A stretch of 58,286 nucleotides of DNA from Aureobasidium sp. EXF-3400. Taxonomy: Eukaryota; Ascomycota; Dothideomycetes; Dothideales; Saccotheciaceae. Of the stretch, positions 47,451-58,286 are shown piece after piece. Every line of letters begins with the position of its first letter. The first letter of the stretch is position 1. Below the pieces are notes generated by a model that was not told the origin of the DNA, made no database searches, and worked only from the letters and a program-made list of their open reading frames with translations. The DNA is taken from assembly GCA_024195585.1 (NCBI GenBank), contig SWBL01000327.1:1-58286 (forward strand), written 5' to 3'. The translations under genes were made by a program, and so were the position numbers.

Positions 47451-48331
47451 GATTGATGATTTGGGAGAGAAGCCAACTATGCGCAGATTAAATGATCGAG
47501 CTTGTAAAGTCTACAGCCAGAAATCCGGGCAGGCGCCAGCCTCACACTTGCCTGACTAAACTACGACCTCCCCGTGCGCAAGAGCATGTGCGTGTGACTA
47601 TCAAAACACACAATACTATCACGAAGAAGGATAGTGCCCACTGAGAGAGGACATATTACCAGCTCTCTCCGGCCATGCCTCTGCTTCTGGAAACAATTGT
47701 GCCTTTTTATATTGTTGAAATGCTCTCTGCTATAGTCGGAGTACGATAGAAGTTACAGACTTGAGCACATGGGGAGATAGTGGCTTACAGTTCTTCTCGA
47801 TTCCAACATTTGCAGCTTTAGTCTAGTGGCTAAGACGCTACGCAGATAATGTCTTGCAAACACAAGCACGTAAGGCGGTCATGAGGTGGCATACCGAAAG
47901 GAGAGTGAAAGTGATCATCTGAAATGTAGAGACGTGAGTTCGATTCTCACAAGCTGCACTTTTCTTTTGCCATGGTATACACTTAGGATATCAACACCAG
48001 TTGAGAAGCTCAATGCAATGTCACTCATCTGGCGTCCTAGGCGCACCACAACCACAGTACAGACCAGCTCTCTGTCAAGTCCGCTGTGCAAGCTTGATCT
48101 GGGTTGAATACGCTCACGAAGCAGTAGTATCTTGAAATGTCACGAGTGGTCGTGTAGCAAAGGAAGAGCAACGAATCAGAAGGAGGCACTCGAAGCTTAC
48201 CAATTCTGCCGAGGTTCCGAGAGCGGCGGAAGGCTTCTGCGTCATTCGATGTTCAGATAATTGTTGATCTTTTGCAGACAAGAACAACAGAGTGCTTTTC
48301 GCCTTTCCTACGATATACAACATCCTACAAC
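47451..48331. other. Divergent promoter region with tRNA-like unit
   Basis: 880 bp between SPO22 and NFU1, containing the tRNA-like element at 47812-47958. Otherwise no gene. Confidence 0.5.
47812..47958 (+). tRNA. tRNA-like Pol III gene, 75-nt intron, unusual anticodon loop
   Basis: Acceptor 47812-47818 (GCAGCTT) pairs perfectly with 47951-47957 (AAGCTGC). D-stem GTCT/AGAC and T-stem GTGAG/CTCAC (47934-47950) are perfect. The anticodon stem CTACG/TGTAG is 47838-47842 and 47925-47929. The loop reads C-A-GAT-A, so the nominal anticodon is GAT, but position 33 is A instead of the near-invariant T. The insert 47849-47923 contains ATCTG, able to pair with CAGAT as in a pre-tRNA intron helix. A T4 terminator starts at 47960. 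It shares acceptor, A-box and T-arm flanks with the unit at 31817. Confidence 0.58.
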
Positions 48332-49314
48332 ATGCCCGCCAAATCCACCATGTTCACATCCGCCTGCAGAAACGTCGCCCGCTCGAGCGCATCAAGGACT
48401 ATTGCCACAGCGCCAATCCGCAGGAGCTTTCATCGCCTGTCTACACCTTCGTCTCTTACCTCGACCGCCACCAGGTACCGCCCGAGTGCGCCTTCGCTCA
48501 AGCCCGCTCAGATTCGTTTCCCTGCCGGCACTCGGTCAATCTTCATTCAAACCGAAGACACACCCAATGCCGACGCCTTGAAGTTCATTCCCAACTCTCG
48601 TATCTTGCCCGAGAACTTCCAATCAACCTTCCTCGAGTACCTGTCGCCGCGCTCAACACTTGCGCCTCCTCACCCATCGCCTCTTGCTGCTCAACTGCTG
48701 AACGTAGAGGGTGTCTCGTCTGTCTTCTACGGTCCCGACTACATTACCGTCACAAAAGACTCCGCCACCCCATGGCCATATGTCAAGCCTGAGGTCTTCG
48801 CTTTGATCACCGAGGCTGTGACATCTGGACAACCCCTTGTAAACACAGTTTCTGGAAAGAGTGGTGAAGAGCAAGCTGTTGAGAAGGATTCTCTGGAGTA
48901 CGATGAGAACGACAGTGAGGTTGTCAGCATGATCAAGGAGCTGCTCGAGACTCGCATTCGTCCCGCTATCCAGGAGGATGGTGGTGACATCGAGTTCCGC
49001 GGTTTCGTAGACGGCCAGGTTCTCTTGAAGCTGCGCGGTGCTTGCAGAACTTGCGATTCGAGCACAGTCACCCTGAAGAACGGCATTGAGAGCATGCTTA
49101 TGCACTACATCGGTTCGTATTTCCTTGCTGCATCAACTTAGCATACCAAACTAACAGCAACACAGATGAGGTCCAAGGTGTTCAACAAGTACTGGACGAG
49201 GAAGAGGAGGTCGCTCTTCGTGAGTTCGCCAAGTTCGAGGAGAAGCTCAAAGCACAAAAGGGTCAGGTTCCTGCTAGCACAAGTGGTAAGGGCTCTCTCG
49301 ACACTGTCGAGTAG
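48332..49314 (+). CDS. NFU1: Mitochondrial iron-sulfur cluster scaffold NFU1
   Basis: Exons 48332-49112 and 49166-49314 (309 aa). The start is the first ATG (MPAKSTMFTSACRNVARSS); the N-terminus is rich in Arg and Ser without acids, a mitochondrial presequence. The Nfu N-domain follows (FIQTEDTPNADALKFIPN, then LLNVEGVSSVFYGPDYITVT). The NifU-like domain (about 200-290) has RPAIQEDGGDIEFRGF and the cluster-binding CxxC in GACRTCDSS (C237, C240). The protein transfers [4Fe-4S] clusters to lipoate synthase and other mitochondrial targets. CxxC is intact, although animal proteins show CTSC-P at this place. The C-terminal helix contains EEEEVALREFAKFEEKLKA. Confidence 0.95.
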
Positions 49315-50427
49315 ACAATACATATCCCTTGTCTCTTGATGCATAGCCAGGTTTTTTGTACATTATATGGGCGTTTTCATATCTCTGTTTGCGAAGGATA
49401 CCAAATTTGAACCACAATTTCTATTTTCAGAAATGCAAGATATGGACAAAATATCTATTGCTACTCGATCGGAGCTCATTGAGCTCGCCCCGGACAACAC
49501 CGGCTCCATGCAGTACAACCGCGAAGACTTCCGAACTAGAGTAGTAGAGGCTTCTCCTGCATATCAGCTGTCGACTAACCTTACTGGTTTTTTGGGCACA
49601 GAGCCTCAAGAAGTTTCTTATACAGGAACAACGTCATAGTCGGCGACAATAAGAGACGAGGACAGCAGGGCAGTGACCAGTCAGCATGACGGAGATATGA
49701 ATGTGCTACAAGCGTTGTATGCCGCTTGTTTGGTCAACGACAATTTGTTGGTGGTGGGGTAGACAAGTTTTCGGTGAATTGACAAGCCCAATTGAACAGT
49801 GCGTGTGGAGCCCGGCGGAGTCTCCAGATGGTTGAAAATGGACTGGGGGAGATTGATCTGGAGAGTCGACAGGTGATTCCTCTGGTTCTTGAACGAGATG
49901 AATACTTGTCGACAACTCAACATGAAACTGAAAGATGGCGTTAACTTTCAAACTGTTGAAAGAAATCCAGGAGGGGCTCAAGTAGCGTGTATAACAAGTC
50001 TGCAGCTTAGGCCGATGCTTCCAAAAAGTCGATAAGCACCAAAGTGTTGGGCCAAGAACCGAGAAGTCCGTCCTCGCAGCAGGGCGGGATGACGACTGTG
50101 GATTTATTTTGTGAGCGGTTGCGTTTCCCGCGTTCCCCAGTGGACCTTCCTACACGGTCCGTAGATCTGGAGAGTAACGTACCTGCTGGCTGCTGTCTCT
50201 TTTTTCCCTTCCTCCTTGAGCAGTCGCGTCCAGTTCCTGAAACTTGTCTCGGTTCGGCTGACTTTGCATTGTTTCTCTCTTTTAACTCGCATCCATCAGA
50301 CTTACCACCTTAGCTAATTTCTACTGCCTTGCCTGTCGTTCTTTGCCCGGCTTAACTTTCACCACCATCATTAGCCAGCTCTGCGGCTCCTTGTCCATCC
50401 ATTACCTAGAGGGCACACCGCATCGCC
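49315..50427. other. Intergenic, 1.1 kb
   Basis: 3' flank of NFU1 and promoter of the GH63-like gene. A 90-codon frame (49367-49639) has no recognised domain. A CT-rich stretch (50195-50235) precedes the right-hand gene. Confidence 0.5.
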
Positions 50428-53400
50428 ATGGTCTACATCGACAACACAGAGGTACTCTGTGAGGAGGAGAAGCGTCTGCAAGAGGACCGCGAGAGAACCA
50501 AGTACTGGAAGAAATGGGGTTCCTACGTCGCCGAGAGACAATGGGCCACCGGTACGTTCAACACCATCACTCCTGCTCATTGTACAATGCTGACTGACTC
50601 TGAACAGTGAGAGAGGATTACTCGTAAGCTAGACAATGCTCATTCTAAAGCTTGTGAACCGCCACTAACACACAGCCAGCGCTGATGGAGATGCCTGGAG
50701 TCGTAAGTCCTGCCCACTGATCTTCCATTGATGCACGGATTGAAGCTGACAACGACGGCAGACTTCTCGCACGACATGTCCCGCGCGAGAGCCTACCGTT
50801 GGGGTGAGGATGGTATCGCTGGTGTCTCCGATACTCACGGTCTCCAAAACATTGCATTTGCTTTCTGGAACGGCAAAGAGTAGGCTTCAGACAACGTCTT
50901 AACAACATCTCCATGCACTAACACACTTTTTAGCCCCTTCCTCAAGGAGCGTCTGTTCGGTCTGTCCAACCCTCAGGGTGTTCATGGCGAGAGTATCAAG
51001 GAGTGCCATTTCCACCTCGACAACACCCCCACTGTGCGTATCGCCTGCAGCTCAATGACTGTACTATGCTGACTTCGTAATCACAGCACTCGTACATGAA
51101 ATTCCTTTACAAGTACCCTCAAGAGGAGTTCCCTTACGAGCACCTCATCAAGGAGAATGCCAGCCGCAACAAGACTGAGCGCGAGTACAACCTCATCGAT
51201 ACCGATGCCTTCAAGGACGACAAGTACTGGGATATCTTCATTGAGACTGCAAAAGAGGCGGATGACCCAGATGAGCTCTTGTTCCGCGTGACAGCATACA
51301 ACCGTGGTCCTGAGGCTGCCAAGTTGCACATCATCCCTCATGTCTGGTTCCGCAACACATGGGCCTGGGGCTACGATGACACCAAGCCTGAGAGCAAGCA
51401 AGTTAGTGAATTCGCTTGCGAGACCAATCATAAGAAGATTGGCAAGCGCTACTTCCAGTGCTCTCCTTCCCCCAACGTGGGCGGCCGTACCGAGGATATC
51501 CACCCCGAGTTCCTCTTCACCGACAACGACACCAACTTCAAGGCCATCTGGGGCGAGGACCAGAAGAACCACACCGAGTTCACCAAGGATGCATTCCACA
51601 GACACATTGTCAACAAGGAGAAGGGCGCTGTCAACCCTGCCAAGTCAGGAACCAAGAGCGCAGCTTGGTACGCATTCGATCAGGGTGAGGGTGTTCCCCC
51701 TGGTGAGTGCGCCGTTGTTCGTTTCCGCCTCTCCAAGAAGCTCGCCGAGGGCTACATCGACGAAGAGCTTTTCGACGATGTTATGGACCAGAGACTCCAA
51801 GAAGCCGATGAGTTCTACTACCGCATCAGCCCCATGCCCATGAACGACGATCTTCGCAACATTCAGCGTCAGGCTCTTTCAGGTATGATGTGGTGCAAAC
51901 AGTACTACCACTTCATCTGGGATCAGTGGGCCAACGGCGATCCTGGCATGCCACCACCCCCTCCTGGCAGAAAGGCGATTCGCAATGCTCAATGGAAGCA
52001 CATGCACCTCGACGACATCCTGTCAATGCCCGATTCATGGGAGTATCCCTTCTTCGCCGCTTGGGATTCAGCCTTCCACTGTATCCCGCTTACCATGATC
52101 GACCCCGAGTTCGCCAAGAAGCAGCTCGATCTGTTCACTCGTGAGTGGTACATGCACCCCAACGGACAGTTGCCCGCCTACGAATGGAACTTTGGCGATG
52201 TCAACCCTCCTGTCCACGCTTGGGCTACCTTCAGAACTTTCAAGATGGAGCGCAAGATGTACGGTCGCGAGGACATTGACTTCCTCGAGCGTGTCTTCCA
52301 GAAGCTGTTGCTCAACTTCACCTGGTGGGTCAACCGCAAGGACGCTGAAGGCAAGAACGTCTTCGAGGGTGGTTTCTTGGGTCTGGACAACATCGGTTTG
52401 TTCAACCGTTCCGACCCTCTTCCCACTGGTGGTGTTCTCGAGCAAGCCGATTCCACTGGTTGGATGGCTTTCTACTGTTTGTGCATGTTGAACATCGCTC
52501 TCGAACTCGCCAAGCACCGCCGCACCTACGAAGACATTGCCTCCAAGTTCTTCGAGCATTTCGTCCTCATCAGTGATGCCATGCAGTACCGCGCCGGTAG
52601 TGAGGCAAAGTCTCTTTGGAACGAAGAGGATGGTTTCTACTACGATGCAATCTCCTGGGGTGGCCCATGGACCCAGCAGATGCCTGTTCGCTCGCTCGTC
52701 GGCTTGATCCCCATGTACGCCTGTTTGACGCTTGAGCCGCAGGTTATTAACAAGCTGCCTCAGTTCAAGAAGCGCATGGAATGGTTCATTGAGAACAAGC
52801 ATGACGTTTTTGAGCGCAACATTGCCAGTATGAAGCGTCGTGGAAAGGACAACCGTCTTCTTCTGTCTCTGGTCAACGAGGAGAGACTCAAGAAGATCTT
52901 GGAGCGCATGTTGGACGAGACCGAATTCTTGTCAAAGGGTGGTATTCGTTCATTGTCCAAGTACCACGAGGAACACCCTTACTCCATGGATGTCAACGGT
53001 CAGCGCTTCTCTGTTGGCTACGTTCCTGGAGATTCCGACAGTGGTCTTTTCGGTGGAAACAGCAATTGGCGGGGTCCTGTTTGGATTGCCGTCAACTTCT
53101 TGCTCGTCGAGTCGCTGCTCCGCTTCTACATGTTCTACGGTAACACACTCAAGGTCGAATGTCCTAAGGGTTCTGGCGACGAGATGCACCTTGGACATGT
53201 AGCCGAGGAGATTCAGCACCGTCTTCAACATCTCATGGCTCGTGGTGATGATGGAAGACGTGCCATCAACGATGGAAACGACATGCTCGACTTTGACCCC
53301 CACTGGAAGGACTACCTTTGGTTCTACGAATTCTTCGATGGAGACAGTGGTAGAGGTCTTGGTGCCAGTCATCAGTGTGGTTGGACTGGTCTCATGGCCA

Positions 53401-53816
53401 AGATGATCCATGACACTGGTGTCAACTGCCGTCTTCCTCAAACTCCTAGAACTCCTACCGCGGCAGCATCCCACTACTTCGATGACGTCTTCACTCGTCA
53501 ACGCAGGAACTCTCAAACAAAAAAGCCTGATGCCCTTCGTCGTTCCTCAACCAGCCGTAGCATCGGTGCCCGCAGCGACTACTGGAGGTCTGCCCCTCCT
53601 AGTGATGATGGCGACCATGAAGCTGAAGCTGAAGAGGGAGATGACACTAGGTCTAACGGACGTGCTTGGACTATCTACAAAGATGACGGTAATGCCGAAG
53701 CTCGCAACAAGGAGAGAGAAAGCGCGGATGACCACGTCCACAAATACGTGCAGGATCAGCTCAAGCGTCTGATGACACCGAACGGTCCTGAGCAGTACGA
53801 GGATGAGATTGAGTAA
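50428..53816 (+). CDS. GH63/MGH1-like glycoside hydrolase, cytosolic
   Basis: Exons 50428-50551, 50608-50623 (16 nt), 50680-50702 (23 nt), 50762-50879, 50934-51033 and 51087-53816 (1036 aa). The acceptor of exon 3 is ambiguous by one codon (CAG-CCAG). The N-terminal part has [25 protein letters not shown] and [16 protein letters not shown]. An (alpha/alpha)6 barrel follows (about 400-880), with [47 protein letters not shown] and [14 protein letters not shown]. This is the mannosylglycerate-hydrolase/GH63-like family found in bacteria and fungi as putative glucosidases. No signal peptide or membrane anchor is present, so it is not the ER glucosidase I. The tail is disordered. Substrate unknown. 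Confidence 0.88.
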
Positions 53817-54496
53817 GGGAGCATGGAAATGGCATTATCGAATGTGGCGTTTGTATGAAGTGGGTTTATTATTTCTGAGTAAAGCATGAACAACAGGATC
53901 GCAATCCTGTAGTATAGAGCAAGACCCTAGATACCTGATATTATATAATGAACAGGTTCGTACCTATTGGGCTTTCTCCTTGTCGCATGTTGGTATTTGT
54001 TGTAACCTTGATATAATTTTCGAGGTGGTAGTTGCAAGTCCACTTGGACGCGAAGCTCTTGTTCAGAAAAATCCACGAAATTGATCTGGTCAATTAGCTC
54101 GGCCACCCCTACTTCTTTCGCCTTGCTACTCGTATCTGCTAATCATTTATATACCATACGCTTACTGTCGATATCACTCAAAACGTGCCGGCATCGGATC
54201 ATCGACAATATGGAGGTCTATATAGGATCAGGGTGATATCTCCAACCATACTATCTCCGCTCGGTGACCGTCGGCCACCGGCAAAGCAGTATCTATGATA
54301 GGCAGGTGCATCCGAGTAGATAGCCGGTGCGGGCAGTATATATGTATGCATCTCTCTTCTCGCAGAGGCTTATCTATACCTTTTGTTCTTGCTTTACCTT
54401 TCTCGATCTTTGACTTCCATATCCCTTTGATCCTTGAACACGAACAACCAGAAACTCTCTTCTCCACAAGGTTCTCCAAAGAGAAGAAGAGCAACC
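53817..54496. other. Intergenic, 680 bp
   Basis: 3' flank of the glycosidase and promoter of the amidohydrolase. The sequence is AT-rich with TATATA runs near 54200-54225 and TATATATG near 54337-54345 that could act as a TATA element. No gene seen. Confidence 0.5.
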
Positions 54497-56511
54497 ATGG
54501 CATCTCGAGCATTACTCAAGAAAGTTTCCAGCCGTGGAGCTATCTCTACATCTCCTCGTGTATCTGCCTTGTCTGCTTTGAATCACTTCAACATCACAAA
54601 ATTCAACAACTACAACACAACCAACAACAACCTCATTCAAACCAAACCACTCAACAACTTCAACATCGTTTCTGCCAAAAGACACTTTTCGGTTTCGGGA
54701 CGATGGAACAAGGAGTTGAAGAATATGTCTGAAGAAGAAGTTAGTGGGTTGAAAGTGCAAGAGCAGAGATTGATGAGGGATTTGCATGAGACTTGTGAGT
54801 GGGGGGTTGGAGAGAGGTGGGGGAGGTGAGTGTTTTCTTTTCTTTTCTTTTCGTTCTGGCTTGGGTATGAGATTTTTGGTGGATGGATGAGGACGTGGGA
54901 GGAAGGATATCGATCGCCAGAGAAGAGGGGGAGGTGGAGAAAACCTTGGTAGGCAGGGGTCTGTCGTGGTGAAACTCTTGTTGGAAAGATGCTGTTGCGA
55001 TTTTGGTACTGCCAATGAGAGACCAGACACGTTCTTTGCCTTGTGAACCCTGTGGGTCCTTTGGAGAGAGCTGTCTTGTCTCAGGATATCTTCATCTTGT
55101 GCAGCAATGCTCTCCAATGAAGAGCAACCTAGCATTTCCAAGGCTTCCTCCTGAATAACCCTCAGATGCGATCCCCACAGCTATCGTCTTCTTAATCTTC
55201 TCTGTCGACTTCTTTTACAGCTCATCAAAGGACCAACGCCAGGCTAACTACTTGTCACCAAATAGTGCACCTACTGAAACAGGCATGTCACGCCTCGCCC
55301 TCTCAGACACAGACAAACAAGCCCGAGACTGGTTCGCGAAAACCACAAAAAGTCTGGGCTGCAAAGTCATTGTAGACGCCATGGGAAACCAATTCGCCAT
55401 CAGAGAAGGCCTGAAAGAAGGGCCTCCCACCGTCGCAGGAAGCCACTTGGACACCCAACCTACCGGAGGCAGATACGATGGTATCCTCGGAGTCACTGCT
55501 GGCATAGAAATGCTCAGAACCCTCCACGACAACGACATCACCACCACTTTTCCGGTTGGCGTGGTCAACTGGACAAACGAAGAGGGAGCTAGGTTTCCTA
55601 TCTCTATGGTATCTTCTGGAGTTTGGGCGGGCGCTATCTCTTTGTCTCATGCCCATGAGCTCAAAGAAGTAGGCACTGGCTCTGCAACCATGAAATCAGA
55701 ACTCCAACGCATCGGCTACCTTGGCGATAAAGACTGTAGCCATCAAGCCATACCCCTAGCCGCACACTTCGAACTCCACATCGAACAAGGTCCTATCCTC
55801 GAAGCCGAAAACCGCAAAGTGGGAATCGTGCAAGGTGTGCAAGCCTACAAATGGTTTACCGTCTCTGTACGAGGAGCAGATTGCCACACTGGCACAACTT
55901 CATTTTCTCATCGTGCTGATGCACTCCTCGCTGCTTCTAAAATGATTGTCTATTCCCACCGTGCAGCAGCCAGGAAAGGTGCTTTGGCTTCTACTGGCAT
56001 CTTGACGCTTAAACCTGGAAGCACGAATACCGTTCCTGGCTCTGTGGACTTTTCGCTGGATATCAGGTCTCCTGAGAACCATATCGTCTCTCAAGTCGAA
56101 GAAGATTGCAAAAAAGCCTTTGCAGCAATCGCTGCGGGAGAAGATATCGATGGCCTAGGCACTGACTTTGTTCCCTCCTCAAAATCATGCTCTGTAAGCT
56201 GGAAACTAGACACCGATTCTCCAGCCACAAAATTCCACCCAGAGTGTATTTCCTGCGTCCAAGATGCTGCAACCTCAATCTTTGGAGATCAGACTGAAAA
56301 GTTTACCAAACCGATGACTTCGGGGGCTGGACACGATAGTGTGTACACCAATCAACGCTGTCCCACGACTATGATTTTTGTACCCAGTAAAGATGGGGTT
56401 TCGCATAATCCTGTCGAGTTTACAAAGCCAGAGGATTGTGCTATGGGAGCACAGGTCTTGATGCAGGCGGTTTTGAGATATGATCAGAAGAGAGCTGAGG
56501 GCAAGGTTTGA
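54497..56511 (+). CDS. M20-family carbamoyl-amidohydrolase (beta-ureidopropionase/allantoate-amidohydrolase type), mitochondrial
   Basis: Exons 54497-54825 and 55266-56511 (524 aa), separated by an unusually long 440-nt intron (GTGAGT...AATAG). The N-terminus is basic and Ser/Asn-rich and ends with RHFSVSGRW, typical of a mitochondrial presequence. The metal ligands of the M20 hydantoinase/carbamoylase family are complete: GSHLDTQPTGGRYDGILG (His and Asp), NEEGARF (tandem Glu), HIEQGP, and GAGHDSVY near the C-terminus. The lid domain includes GADCHTGTTSFSHR. Such enzymes cleave N-carbamoyl groups from N-carbamoyl-beta-alanine, N-carbamoyl amino acids or allantoate, releasing ammonia. The exact substrate is not settled by sequence. 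Confidence 0.92.
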
Positions 56512-57095
56512 ATGAGAATTGGAGTATCTTGTGTCAAATGAAGGCAGAGGAAGGCATAGTGTTTGATGGACTCTTTGGTATGAAGAAAAGGAAAGAATCA
56601 ACAACTCAGATATCGTAAAGAAATGGGAGATAACAGTTTTCCAAGTAAGAAGATCCCCAAGCCACTTTCTCCATCAAATGAATCTCGATGTATAGTAGAA
56701 GAATCCAACGAGCAAGGCACCTCAGACATGTTGCAAGGAGTTGAAAATCTCCAATGAGATGTTTGAGCGTCTGCAGCTCTTTCTCTTCTCAGTATTGGTT
56801 TATACGGTTCTTTGACAGTCTTGACAGTCTTCTCAGATTCGATGTGTATAGCCAGGACCTTGTAATCTGCAAGTATACTGTCGATCGAATATCGTAAAAG
56901 GGAAGCAAGTGTAAAGATGCTTTGGGGAATATATATAGCGCATCTTAAGTGATCCGGGGTAGCTGGAGAAAAAGAAATATCAATATCGAAGATAACGCCA
57001 GAACTCGCTCGCTGATCAACAGAAAAGATAGAAACCTGCAGCCTTTGCCCAAAAGAATCAACATAAAAACAAAAGAGATTATGCTCTGGTTAAAC
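56512..57095. other. Convergent intergenic region, 584 bp
   Basis: 3' flanks of the amidohydrolase and SDE2. GACAGTCTT is directly repeated at 56813-56831. No gene seen. Confidence 0.5.
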
Positions 57096-57983
57096 TCATG
57101 CCTTGGCCTTGCCTTTGCCTTCATACTCAACAGGGACGTCTTCCTCCTCTTCGTCGCTGCTCATAAATTCGTCGTCTTCGTCATCCCAGCCGTAGAAGGC
57201 GCGTGTAGTAGCTGCAGCAGGCTTGGTGACTTTAACATCGTCGTTGTCGCTGGATGCAGAGCTTGAAGCCTCTGGCTGAGCATCGCTGCCTTCACCCTCG
57301 GCAGCCGAACTCTCGCTTCCAGTTCTCTCAAGCATAGGCTTATCTCCCTCGATCAAACCAGCCTTCATAGCGGCCAACACAGCATCTCTGGTCTTCTGCT
57401 CAACCTCCTCTTTCGCTTCAACCCATTCTCCATCTAACCTCGCATTCCTATTTCCCTTTCTCAACTCTTCCTCTTTTCTCTCTGCAGCTTCCACAACAGC
57501 TTCCCAGCGTTTTCTTCTTTCTTCCTTTTCCTTCTTGTCCATTTCTGGTTTTAGTGCCAGGTACTCAGCTAGGTTTTTTGCTTCGGTGATTGTGCGCAGA
57601 CGACGACCGTCCAGGTTACGGTTGCTGCCGTTTATTTGGTCGGGGTTGCGATTGCGGTTTTTGCGTGAGGACATGCGACCGCCTGCTGCACGAAGCTGGG
57701 ACCCGAAACCGCCTTTTCCGCCGAGCAGACGTGCGCTGAGATGCAGAGGAAGGAATGTTGGAGAGTCATTGTCGGATAGAAGCGAGCTGAGTGAAGAAGT
57801 TGATGAGGTGTCAATGCGACGAGTTGTGGTTGAGAGGAGGAGATTGTCGGCATGGGGTGGTAGGTGGGTGGACAGAAGTGATGTGAAGGCTGCAATGGAT
57901 GTGTCGGCTGGCACGGGAAGTGAGAGCGTGCGAGGCAGCGACAGTCCAGCGAAGGACGAGATCAGGACGTTGATTGTATCCAT
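57096..57983 (-). CDS. SDE2: SDE2 splicing and genome-stability factor
   Basis: Intronless, 295 aa, from MDTINVLISSFAGLS. The N-terminal 89 residues form a ubiquitin-like fold ending in LLGGKGGFGS, the conserved processing site: cleavage after Gly89 exposes Lys90. The Sde2 domain continues with GRMSSRKNRN, CT-proximal basic and Glu/Lys-rich helices (about 145-200), then an acidic tail with DDEDDEFMSSDEEEE. In fission yeast processed Sde2 enters the spliceosome and supports excision of selected introns; in animals it also guards replication forks. The frame stays open upstream, but the ubiquitin-like fold fixes this start. It is head to head with the next gene. Confidence 0.93.
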   Translation of the reverse strand: MDTINVLISSFAGLSLPRTLSLPVPADTSIAAFTSLLSTHLPPHADNLLLSTTTRRIDTSSTSSLSSLLSDNDSPTFLPLHLSARLLGGKGGFGSQLRAAGGRMSSRKNRNRNPDQINGSNRNLDGRRLRTITEAKNLAEYLALKPEMDKKEKEERRKRWEAVVEAAERKEEELRKGNRNARLDGEWVEAKEEVEQKTRDAVLAAMKAGLIEGDKPMLERTGSESSAAEGEGSDAQPEASSSASSDNDDVKVTKPAAATTRAFYGWDDEDDEFMSSDEEEEDVPVEYEGKGKAKA

Positions 57984-58274
57984 GTTTGAATGTGTGATGT
58001 TGTGTAAAGAAAAGGTCGTGGTGGTGGCGCGCTTGAAGATGCGGACTTGAGCGTGATTGAGATGCGGAGATGGAAAGTCCAGCCACTGAGTGAATGACTC
58101 GAGCGGAAGCAGCGCGCCAAGCAAACACGAGTCAACGAAGCGAAGTCCGCCGCTCCACGACGCATTTTGGACATTTGCGCGCGCGACCGACCGACGACTT
58201 TTTTCTCCCAAACCACGTCGGTACATCAACATCGCCCAAGCCCCACGTTGATCCAAATACATCAATCGTCAAGA
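57984..58274. promoter_or_regulatory. Bidirectional promoter of SDE2 and the right-hand gene
   Basis: Only 291 bp separate the two start codons. No clear TATA box is seen. The right half contains the strings ACGTCGG and CACGTTG and a T-rich run at 58199-58205. Confidence 0.5.
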
Positions 58275-58286
58275 TGCTGATTCCCA
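58275..58286 (+). CDS. 5' end of a gene, possibly ribosomal protein eS10 (partial)
   Basis: ATG CTG ATT CCC A reads MLIP before the window ends. Fungal eS10 (RPS10) starts MLIPK, and the final A allows a Lys codon. Four codons cannot prove identity. The short leader without TATA fits a ribosomal-protein promoter. Confidence 0.35.

Noticed and set aside
52068..52802. 244-codon antisense frame inside the GH63-like gene
   Set aside because: Shadow of codon bias in the real gene.
57984..58265. N-terminal extension of SDE2 by up to 94 codons
   Set aside because: The ubiquitin-like fold begins at MDTINV and the extension would run almost into the divergent start codon.

Overview
The window is nuclear DNA of a filamentous ascomycete (Pezizomycotina). 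The evidence is many 42-60 nt GT-AG introns, CTAAC/CTGAC-type branch points, a Pol III tRNA gene with an intron, a fused alpha-beta tryptophan synthase, and Stc1-, RTA1- and Mug190-type fungal proteins. A dothideomycete such as a Dothideales black yeast would fit, but this is a guess from overall character, not a proven placement. I saw no transposon, rRNA or secondary-metabolite cluster.

Layout. 0-5.6 kb: tRNA-Asp, two tandem BTB-domain paralogues on the minus strand, a possible Pol III relic, and an RTA1-family membrane protein. 5.5-7.3 kb is empty. 7.3-10.3 kb: a Dal5-type MFS permease followed by the urease accessory GTPase UreG. 10.8-12.9 kb: an aminoglycoside-phosphotransferase-like protein and a secreted GH28 polygalacturonase, both minus. 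14.3-15.9 kb: a bHLH transcription factor with an upstream ORF whose stop overlaps the main start. 17-24.6 kb: a Thr/Ser-rich membrane protein (minus), tryptophan synthase (plus, with a consensus CPC1/GCN4 site) and a TBC Rab-GAP (minus). 25.2-31 kb: N-acetylglucosamine-6-phosphate deacetylase (minus) and a large SMP/C2 membrane-contact protein of the Mug190 type (plus). 32.3-36.9 kb: an Stc1-domain protein and cytochrome c (both minus), then a seven-exon short-chain dehydrogenase (plus). 38-43.2 kb: an 881-aa fungal orphan and a peroxisomal-type ABC half transporter. 43.9-47.5 kb: a 12-exon SPO22/ZIP4 meiosis gene (minus) that carries an in-frame TAG. 48.3-58.3 kb: NFU1, a GH63/MGH1-like glycosidase, an M20 amidohydrolase, SDE2 (minus) and the first four codons of a gene that is probably ribosomal protein eS10.

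Most genes are unrelated housekeeping functions. A nitrogen theme is visible: the Dal5-type permease, UreG with paired GATA sites in its promoter, and the carbamoyl-amidohydrolase could all serve ureide or urea catabolism, although the last is 44 kb away. The least explained elements are two homologous tRNA-like Pol III units with large introns (31.8 and 47.8 kb), the internal stop in SPO22, and the shared Cys/His tail of the tandem BTB proteins.

Gene models were built by hand from open frames, splice consensus and phase. All join lengths are multiples of three. Exon coordinates are given in each entry.
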